From positions 62,001 to 126,000 of the forward strand of contig JAAEAF010003414.1 in NCBI GenBank assembly GCA_011037195.1: a stretch of DNA of 64,000 bases. Direction: 5' to 3'. This DNA comes from Triatoma infestans. Lineage: Eukaryota; Arthropoda; Insecta; Hemiptera; Reduviidae. Made by a program: the position numbers and the translations under genes. This document shows positions 56,805 to 64,000 of this stretch, piece after piece. Under the pieces are notes generated by a model. It was given only the letters and a program-made list of their open reading frames with translations, had not been told where the DNA came from and did no database searches. Position 1 is the first letter of the stretch; every line of letters starts with the position of its first letter.

Positions 56805-57340
56805 TTTTACTTTTTCTTACATCCGGAAACATGTAATACGATCTTTCACCAATTTTTCGAAATTGAATTTCCTCTGCAAAAATATATGTCTTGATCCTGA
56901 ATACGAAAAAAACTTGGATTTTCTGTTTAGATACTGCCTCCGACCGCATCTTTTGACACGAAAGCATCGTGTGTAATCCTTCAAATGGGGATGTGCGACT
57001 TTACTGATGGGTATTTTTTTTTTCCTAGTATTATTTCCCGATTTTCTTGAAAATGGCGATTTTTTATTTTATACATAAGAATTTAAACGTATCCACTCTT
57101 TATTTTTGAAACGTATTTCTGGTAAAAATTAATTTATAGGTAGTTCTGCTGAATTTGTGGTGGTTAAATTTCAAAACATTATATAAGGTTGGGGATCAGT
57201 GTTATTGGCGCCCTCTTGGACTACAATGTAATCACTTCTATTAATTACCTGCCTGTCTGCAGGTCTTGCCCCCTCCCCTCAACACCACTAAATTTATGAT
57301 TGAAAAAATAAGTACAATTTGAAGTTTAAAGAAAATTTGT
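56805..57340 (+). repeat. Rep-A copy, degenerate
   Basis: tactttttcttacatccgga, caatttttcgaaattgaatt, ctgaatacgaaaaaaacttg, ttgaaaatggcgattttt, gaaacgtatttctggtaaaa. Order is preserved, divergence high. Confidence 0.65.
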
Positions 57341-57364
57341 AAGTTTATATATATTTGTGTCAAA

Positions 57365-58319
57365 AGGAGTAAGAGGAAGTATTGTAATCGTGTCAAATTT
57401 CCGATATCATGTGTTTACCGGAAATATCCGTTTTGAGGTCCCCTGAGTCAAAAAAAGTGTTTTTTAGCAAATGGTCTGTGTGTGTATGTATGTGAACAGC
57501 ATAGCTCAAAAATGAAAAACTTTAGAAAGTTGAAACTTGACATTCCATTTAGGTATAACCATGGGACTGACAATACGTTATCTTTCAAAATTCCTCAACC
57601 GGAAGTACCACTTTACTAGTTGTTTTTGTTACTTTTTTGCGTTTTTCTCAAACATGACTCCGATGATTTTCTTTAAACTTGTAATATCGACTACACATAC
57701 AAAGAACTACAACTTTTTTTTGAAACATTTCTCTGGGAAAATTATTTAAGGGCACTTTTTTGGAGGAGGGGAGGGGTTAGGTTTTCATCTAAAGTGCTAT
57801 TTCAGTTTATTATACAATTCTGTCATCTAAATAATGTTAATTAGAATTAATAAGTTGTTGAAATTCCGAGTTTGAAAAAATGAAGAATTTACTTTACAAC
57901 TTTACTAAATGGTTTTTTGCACTTTTTCTCGATTTTCTCAAAAATGGCTCCGACGATTTCAAACTTCAAACTGGTATATTAACTGCACATTCAAGGAGCT
58001 ACAACTTTTATTTGAAACATTTCTCTGGGAACAGTCATTAAGGGCCTTTTAAGGGAGGGGAAGGGTTAGGTTTTTTTTCATCTAAAGTATTATCATAGTT
58101 GATTATACAATTCTATCATCCAAACAAAATTAATTAGAAATAAGTAGATGGCCAAAATCCCGAGTTTTAACAAAATTAGTAAACCGGAAGTGCGCTTTTA
58201 CTGAACAGTTTTTTCAGTTTTCGACGAATTTCTTAAAGTTGGTACACAAACTATAAAATTTGTCAATTATAATTTTGAGAACTGGAGTAAGAGAAAGTTG
58301 TGTGAGTGTTTCACACCAA
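57365..58319 (+). repeat. Rep-A copy, full length
   Basis: Left end aggagtaagaggaagtattg (half of the hairpin), short (TG)n, two monomers with the characteristic blocks, and right end gagtaagagaaagttgtgtg-agtgtttcacac. Close in sequence to the 27803 copy. Confidence 0.9.
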
Positions 58320-58622
58320 ATTTTTTTTTTTTTTATGTTGTATCGCAATAATTCAATAAGACCTGCTCTTATTAACATTATCATATAAACGTGTTTTAAA
58401 GAGACAATCGTTTGCATACTAAAATTCATCGGCGATCAGTCCTTGACTTTTAAGTGTATAGGAGAGTCATTGCAAAAGTTTTGATACGGTGACATTAAGT
58501 GAAATACAAATTTTTGTAATGTCATATAAAAATGTATTCAGTCTATGTTATAATTTCCTTCGTCTTGAATAACCTTTTTTTTTCCAACCATGATGGACCT
58601 AGATCCCTCTAATAAATAAAAT

Positions 58623-58972
58623 GATTGAGGATTGAGGAGAGAGAATAATTAGAGAGAATGGATTTTAGAGAAATAAACTAGATGATATGCTGAACACAGT
58701 ATAATGAATAGAACACACAAACAGCAAGGACTTGTGACAAGTATATAGAAGTTATTTAGCGTTAGATATATAAAGAGACAGACTTTCAGCTGAGTGATGA
58801 GAAGGTAGTAGATAGGTTGCTGACTGGATGTAATTTGTCTAAACTATCCTGAACTGTACTGCTGTCGCTCTATTTATATGAATCGACTGTTACTTCCTAG
58901 TCTGGCTAGGTGGGGAGCAACTAACTTTTGACTCTTTTAATGTGTGCTTCTCTGCTCTTCGGATCCCATTAC
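58623..58972 (+). repeat. Rep-B copy without the left arm
   Basis: Begins gattgaggattgaggagaga and ends cttcggatcccattac. The 7-bp word ataaaat occurs at 58616-58622 and 58973-58979. The interior is collinear with 19020-19392, including acacaaacagcaaggacttg and minus-strand TATA-like attcatataaatagagcgac. The left inverted arm present at 18839 is absent. Confidence 0.75.
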
Positions 58973-59082
58973 ATAAAATAATCTGAAGATTTTTTTCTTT
59001 AAAAAAAGAAACTAAATGATTTTTTATTAATATTCTACAGATGTGAATAATTTTCCGTTTAAATGATTATATATTAAGCGAA

Positions 59083-59735
59083 ACAGAATTTGATGAAGCA
59101 GGATTGACGAACAGGGGGGATGAATAAGGACGTCCCAGTTATGTTCTATGAGTTTCTCCCTAGTTTGCCAACATGTGTGAGGCTGCTATTATTGTGTTGG
59201 AAAACAATCCCTTTTCGATTGGCTATAGTAGGTCTTCTTTTTTGAATGGCCGACTTCAGTTCATCTGAACTGTCAACTGATGACAATATTTAATGGAATT
59301 AATGGTTTCATTGTTGCGAAGAAGTTCATAGTAGAAAACATCCCGACACCAAATGTCACCAAATTGATAGCAAAACTTCTAGAGGGTGCAAGCCTGACTT
59401 TGACGGCGATTGACCAGGTCCATTTGATGGGCAGCATCAATACAATTGTTAAATGGAACCCATTTTTTCATCTCCCATAACCAGCCGATCTAAAAATGGA
59501 TCACGATTCCTGTACTTTCTTCACTTCTAGAAGGTGTGAGACCGTAACATCAAGTTTGGAAACATATCCCAACTTTTTTTTTATATGACGAAATGCAGTT
59601 GGTATGTCACAGCTTATCCTTCTAGCGATGTGTTGTTTGTTGTTCGAGAACATCGTCAACCTCGTTAGGGCGACCATACATCGGTTGGTCTTCCAAGTCG
59701 AAATTTCGTTGCCTAAATTTTTGCAAACCATGGGT
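59083..59735 (-). pseudogene. Mariner transposase relic
   Basis: Minus strand, several frames. N-terminal side FDLEDQPMYGRPNEVDDVLE (linker before the catalytic domain), then DPFLDRLVMGDEK (first catalytic Asp in the TGDEKW-type motif), VDPGQSPSKSGLHP-like remnants, KVLLSIW, YYELLRNNETINS, LANRKGIVFQHNNSSLTHV. The last corresponds to the 'HDNARPH' block, where the second catalytic Asp is replaced by Asn here, then HNWDVLIHPPCS. The order and words are typical of mariner (D,D34D). Frameshifts, stops and the D-to-N change make it inactive. I could not define terminal repeats. Confidence 0.88.
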
Positions 59736-59739
59736 TTTA

Positions 59740-60440
59740 CTGTAATTTGTGAAGGAGAATCACACCCTTAAACATCTCGTATATTTGTAAATATAGTTCG
59801 GCATGTTTGAACCTTTCCGAAACTCATACAGTAAAACTCATACTAAAACTTCACGTTTTCTAGGCAAATTTTCTACTGAATGAATTCATTTTTTACAGAT
59901 CTTTTTTATACTTGTAAGTGATTATTTTCTACTTTTCTTAAAACAAATTACACCATTAATCTGAAATTTGGGGAATATTTGGCTTTAGACGCCTTATCAT
60001 CCTTAAAAGGAAAGGACTTGCTTATAGCGTTAGCAGTCATTTATTTATTTTTATAGTAACAATTGACAACCGCAAAATATTACAGTCATAAAGGAAAGAA
60101 AGAAAATATACAAAAATCTAAAAATTTACTGCAACCCCATACAGCACAAAGAATTACAAATTTTCCGATCATATTGAATTCAAACCCAATCAAATCAGTT
60201 AACTAAAACGGAATCATTGATATTCTTGGGGACTATAGAATGTTGGGGAAAGTCATTATTTCTACATTGTCTTAGCAAACAACTCCGAAGATGGATCGAT
60301 ATCAAAAACCGGTCAGGTATTAGAAAAAGAAGCAGAACATAGAAGGTACGGATTCCAACAAATCTTGTTCTTCACTGAAAAACAAAGTTAAACTTCACAA
60401 TATCTTAAGATTTCGTTTTATTATATTTCACATGTTACTA
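59740..60440. other. Intergenic sequence with a Rep-E/F-like core motif
   Basis: Mostly featureless. At about 60275-60325 the sequence acaactccgaagatggatcg / atatcaaaaaccggtcagg matches the core shared by Rep-E and Rep-F, but the flanks match neither family. Confidence 0.55.
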
Positions 60441-60689
60441 AAATATATGATGGCAAATATTGAGATCATATCAAGATTTTCGAAATTGAATTTTTACCAG
60501 AAAATTTGAGATTTTGAGGCGACTGAGTGGGGAGAAAAATATTTTAGCGGATATGTGTAAAATATATCTCAAAACTATAAATCGCAGACATCTAAAATTT
60601 GATATTCTCTTTAGATTAGATTTTGTGGAGGTTGGCTATCAAAGCCAACGCCACCGCGACACCTATGGATTTATTTTGGCATCACAAAT

Positions 60690-60734
60690 TAGACAAACCT
60701 TTCCAGTCCGTCGTATATTAGACTTAATTGTCTG

Positions 60735-60784
<50 letters not shown>

Positions 60785-61450
60785 TCCCTGGTTAAAGCGT
60801 CAGTTTCTTCTCCGCAAAGAAGCGAAATCTCAGACAACCAAGCTCCTCACAGTAGATGCAATCCTGTTTCTTCTTCTTCCAGAGAAACCCTACTACACAA
60901 TATCCGTTGTCAGGCCCCTTCGTTGCATATGCTTGTTAAGTGTTCTGTGGCCAGCGAGGAGAGCGTACATTTATGCCCATTTGGCCTTGTTGAAGTAATA
61001 CTGCAGTGTCTGGGCGAATAGCTAATTATTAACACACTATTTCGCCAGCCTCTGGCCTGGTGGAGTTCTTACCCATCATTTGTGTGATCTATCGTGCACG
61101 CATTCTAATGATTGCATTTCATGAGGCAACTTGCAATGCCACAAAATGTTCAGGTCTATTAAGAGTTTCTGTGGAGTTCTCCCGTGCCAGGCGATTTGCC
61201 ACCTTATGGTTCTTAAACCCTGAATGCCCGGGGGATCCACACTAGAAAAAACTTGTTTTAGATACTAATTTCTACGAGGATGCCGAAGCTATCAAGCAGT
61301 TTCACACCAGTCTCGAGTTGACCTGGTAGTAGCTGATGGCTCATAGAGCAGCATCAGCCTCTTGAGTTACATATGGGACAGTTAAATACTGCAACTAGTT
61401 CTGCCTGAAAGACTATGGTTAGCTCTTGGCTCTTGCTCTTGGACTTACCA
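60690..61450 (-). pseudogene. RNase H and zinc-knuckle relic of a non-LTR ORF2
   Basis: Minus strand: VFQAELVAV (near 61405-61380), HSGFKNHKVANRLARE (decayed GHxGxxGNExADxLAR, near 61205), LNKHMQRRGLTTD (near 60935), then an EEEETGLH-like remnant and DFASLRRRN, each matching the 49.5-kb copy in order. More decayed than that copy; no frame longer than about 40 codons is intact. Confidence 0.78.
60737..60778 (+). repeat. (GA)n microsatellite
   Basis: About 21 GA units within the retroelement relic. The ORF with poly Arg-Glu (60728-61021) is an artefact. Confidence 0.97.
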
Positions 61451-61904
61451 GGATATCACACCTCGGATTATCCCCGAACACACCGGCCACCCAGCCCCAC
61501 CCTGGAGCCGTCCTGTATCACATGATATTCCGTTTAGCCACTGCCATCCAATTCGACACGAAAATTTCATACAAAGTCCATCATCCAAATGTGCAACGTC
61601 ATTGATTTTATTTGTAAAGCGACTTTAACAATTTGCTTTAACATTTATTCCAAATGTGTTCCAGGATGATTGATTTTTAGCGGGTTCCAAGAAGGGCTGC
61701 AAGATTCAAGAGCTTCCCTCTAAAATTTTACCTCAGTAATTTGTTGGTTTCCACGATCTGTACCATCCAGTGATTTTGTAGATCCAATTATTAAATGCTT
61801 TCCTAGATTTCCGAGTCTGAAGAAAAATGCGTAAACGGAAATACTACTTTACCAACCATTTTTATAGTATTTCGGGAATTAAACTTGGAATGCTAATTCC
61901 ATAT

Positions 61905-62600
61905 ACGTATATTGCTTTCTCTTACTCTGTAACAGGAAGTATTGCGATCGTGACAACTTTTTTTACTCGAAATTGAGTTTTTACCGGAAATATATATTTT
62001 GAGCTTCCCAGAGTACGAAAAAATGTTTATAGCAAAGGATGTGAGAGAGAGAGAGACAGTAAACAAAATATCTCGAAAATGAAAAATCGCAGAAAGCTCA
62101 AACCTGATATTTCGTTTCGATGCACCACCGCATCTCACAATAATGTCTTGGTTTCGAAATCTAACATCCGGAAATGCGACTTTATTGAATAAGTCCTTCA
62201 GTTTTGAGCGAATTTTCTTAAAAAAATAGTAACAATAATTATTGTTTTAAATACTTCGTATACTATCTACACATAATCATGCCTATCACTTTTATTTGAA
62301 ACATCTTTCCAGCAAAATTGATTTTTTTGGGGTTTCTGGGCGGGAGGGCAGCAGCAAAGTTAAGCTTCCCTATAAAATACTACTTTCAGTATAATATATA
62401 GTTTTACCGCCTTTATAATATTAATTTACATTAGTGATATTGAGAGAATTCCAAATTTGAAGATAATTTGGTTAATCCCTGGAATTGCGATTTCACAGTA
62501 TTTTAGAATTTCCATTGAAATGGATACAACCATTTCCTTTAAACTTGGAATACTAATTACACAGATATTTACGAATCACTTTTATTTGAAATACGTTAAA
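61905..62600 (+). repeat. Rep-A copy, diverged
   Basis: tgctttctcttactctgtaa (hairpin), tcgaaattgagtttttaccg, a (GA)n in place of (TG)n near 62043, tcgaaaatgaaaaatcgcag, cacttttatttgaaacatct, and a second monomer to about 62600. Confidence 0.78.
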
Positions 62601-62844
62601 TTGCAATTTTTTTTTCCTTCAACATTGTTCATGAATAAGCTGGCTTCTGGAATACAGTGTAATCATTTAACAAAAGAAAAAAAAGAAAAGAGAGATAAAG
62701 TTGGTGAGGATTTAATATCAGATTTAAAAAAATATTTTGTGAGTTTCTCAGGTTAATAAATAAAGTGTTAGGGAAGGGAATAGTGGATAGTGTACTGGAC
62801 TCCCACGCGAAGGTCCCGGGTTCGAGTCCAGCTGGCTAGCCTTA

Positions 62845-63525
62845 GACACACAGGACGCGATCTGTCGCGGCGGGCAGCGATCTTATACCGCCGCGGTCCG
62901 GCGATATTGTTGTATGATGCAATATTGCATCACCCCTGTCACACACGAGGCGATCTTTCTCAGCGACACAGTCTAGACCGCCGTAGTAGGCGATCTGGTT
63001 GTACAAAATTACAAAACTTATCGCGCGGTCTAGGCGATCTGTATCAGTTTTCTTATTTTAATTGAAAAAAATGAGAAACAACTCGTTTCTCGACACTTCA
63101 CACAAGTTGTACAAAAATATTGTTAAAGAAGGCAGAAGAAGCATGGATTGTCTTGACATACGGAAATATACAAAAAATCTGTCTTCATGTGACTGCAGTT
63201 CCCTACAGAGACGGTGGTATTCACCAAGCTGTTCTCTTTTTTCATTAATTGGGTGCACCCAATATCATCGTATATCTTCTGGTGCACTGTAGTGCTAGAA
63301 GAAGCAGGAGTTCCTCCTCATCAGACCTACTCATTTTCCCTCAAAAATTTGCAAAACACGATAACTAATGCAAAGCAATACTGCGATTCTACTCTGTGGA
63401 CAACACAAAACTAGATCGCTTACACAGATCTCGCTTTGTTGTGACGTAGCCATATCGCTGCTCGCCGTGACAGATCGCGCGGTCGCTGCCCGCCGCGACA
63501 GATCGCGTCCTGTGTGTCAAAGGCT
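62845..63525 (-). mobile_element. Non-autonomous PIF/Harbinger element with 36-bp perfect inverted repeats
   Basis: gacacacaggacgcgatctg (62845 on; perfect pairing to 62880) is the exact complement of 63483-63518. The 3-bp TTA at 62842-62844 and 63526-63528 is the expected Harbinger target duplication, and removing the element restores the SINE-A consensus (ccttagatttt). The right end has seven extra bases (aaaggct) outside the inverted repeat. Subterminal gcgatct words recur several times in both orientations. It contains a transposase relic on the minus strand. Confidence 0.92.
63058..63334 (-). pseudogene. PIF/Harbinger transposase N-terminal relic
   Basis: Minus strand: ATG at 63334 opens MSRSDEEELLLLLALQ. 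After a frameshift comes RRYWVHPINEKREQLGEYH (with one stop, CGA to TGA, just before YW), then RELQSHEDRFFVYFRMS. 'RRYWVHPIN...GEFH.L..EL..DE.RFF.YFRMS' is the signature N-terminus of HARBI1-like transposases in animals. The catalytic domain is absent and the frame decays after the RMS motif. It identifies the family of the surrounding element and differs in sequence from the relic at 2346. Confidence 0.9.
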
Positions 63526-63709
63526 TTAGATTTTTTCTCTTCTTAGGAGCCTCTACAGTTCACTGTCCGGTGATGGGACAGTGTTGTCTGTAACGAGAGG
63601 ACACTGTCCGGAGGCTGGCAGTGCACTGAGAATGCTCCGGGCGCCAAATGACCATATAGATGTTGACACGCCTTAATTAAATTTTAAAAAATAAAAAAAT
63701 AAAATGCTA

Positions 63710-64000
63710 ACGGTAAAAATGACATTTAATTTTTCTTTTCTTTGTTAAAACAAAAAAAAAAATTAGTTTATAAAAATTCTCCCTTTTATTATAATTTTCT
63801 ATTAATAATTAATAGTTATATAATGAAATAAATAACTATAACAGGGATAATGAAGGAACACAGTGTTTATGTAAAGAATTACAGTTAAGTAGTTGTAGTT
63901 ATGTTGTGAATGTCTGTCATTGAAAATTGAAGGTCTCTACAATTGTGTTGGTCGTCGTCACTTACAGGTGAAAGTAATCCAGTACAGATTTATTTCATCT
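63710..64000. other. Intergenic sequence, no gene seen
   Basis: AT-rich, no recognisable features. Confidence 0.5.

Larger units (their letters stand above)
60615..61523 (-). mobile_element. 5'-truncated RNase H-bearing non-LTR retrotransposon, minus strand
   Basis: The 3' end is at the left (minus strand ccaacctccacaaaatctaa-tct). The 14-bp duplication gatattc-nn-tttag at 60601-60614 and 61524-61537 has two mismatches. It is collinear with the 49537-50386 copy, including the 'aactcgagactggtgtgaaa' region and the C-terminal part. A (GA)n tract expanded inside it. Confidence 0.82.
60440..61870 (+). repeat. Rep-A copy split by a non-LTR retrotransposon
   Basis: Left: tcaagattttcgaaattgaa, tgaggcgactgagtggggag, catctaaaatttgatattct to 60614. 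Right: catgatattccgtttagcca, ttcgacacgaaaatttcata, aaaaatgcgtaaacggaaat. The two parts overlap exactly at the duplicated target. Confidence 0.8.
62771..63696 (+). mobile_element. SINE-A copy split by a PIF/Harbinger element
   Basis: SINE-A head (gggaagggaatagtggatag, cccgggttcgagtccagctg) runs to 62844; body and tail resume at 63526 (tttagattttttctcttc, gagcctctacagttcactgt, gggcgccaaatgaccatata). The 13-bp direct repeat aaataaa-n-tg-n-ta at 62758-62770 and 63697-63709 (two mismatches) probably marks the SINE insertion. Confidence 0.88.

Noticed and set aside
60728..61021. Arg-Glu repeat protein
   Set aside because: Translation of a (GA)n microsatellite inside a retroelement relic.

Overview
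This is a gene-poor, AT-rich eukaryotic window. I find no host protein-coding gene, no functional tRNA or rRNA gene, no operon and no CRISPR array. Almost everything recognisable is a transposable element or a relic of one, often nested two or three deep. The mixture (tRNA-derived SINEs, 5'-truncated non-LTR retrotransposons with and without RNase H, mariner and PIF/Harbinger transposase relics, one solo LTR, MITE-like inverted-repeat elements) fits an arthropod genome, probably an insect. The species call is inference; nothing here fixes it. The longest ORF is 138 codons, and none of the ORFs looks like a host exon.

Rep-A dominates. It is an interspersed family of about 1 kb with more than 20 copies in both orientations. 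One end carries a hairpin (CTCTTACTAGGAGTAAGAG), followed by a (TG/CA)n tract, two to three diverged monomers of about 300 bp, and a second terminus ending TTTCACACCAGA. Its structure resembles Helentron/HINE (DINE-1-like) elements. Other provisional families: Rep-B (inverted-repeat elements with a conserved TATA-like segment), Rep-C (shares one Rep-A terminus), Rep-D (TIR MITE, about 0.6 kb), Rep-E and Rep-F (foldback elements), Rep-G (no class assigned), SINE-A, SINE-B and SINE-Glu.

Layout. 1-10 kb: AT-rich sequence, a Harbinger transposase relic at 2.35 kb and a truncated non-LTR element at 7.34-9.13 kb. 10-19 kb: Rep-A copies, an RT relic, SINEs and a Rep-B element. 22-26 kb: an RNase H-bearing non-LTR element, then Rep-A, Rep-B, Rep-E and a solo LTR. 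27-35 kb: a dense cluster of Rep-A copies in alternating orientation. 36-52 kb: foldback elements F1-F3 and E2-E3, SINEs and two more truncated non-LTR elements. 53-64 kb: Rep-D, Rep-A, a mariner relic, another RNase H-bearing element, and a SINE split by a Harbinger element with 36-bp perfect terminal inverted repeats.

Most notable observation: Rep-E and Rep-F are self-complementary (foldback) elements, yet four of the five well-bounded copies have 11-13 bp target-site duplications (the fifth has 10 bp). Four are palindromic with unequal arms, one end extending about 35 nt past the other, and the two families share a core motif. Long duplications and a fixed asymmetric 3' tail point to target-primed retroposition of a hairpin RNA rather than cut-and-paste transposition. 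The last 13 or so bases of Rep-E also resemble the 3' end of the RNase H-bearing non-LTR family seen nearby, a possible LINE partner. All of this was read by eye without alignment software, so boundaries of degenerate copies are approximate.
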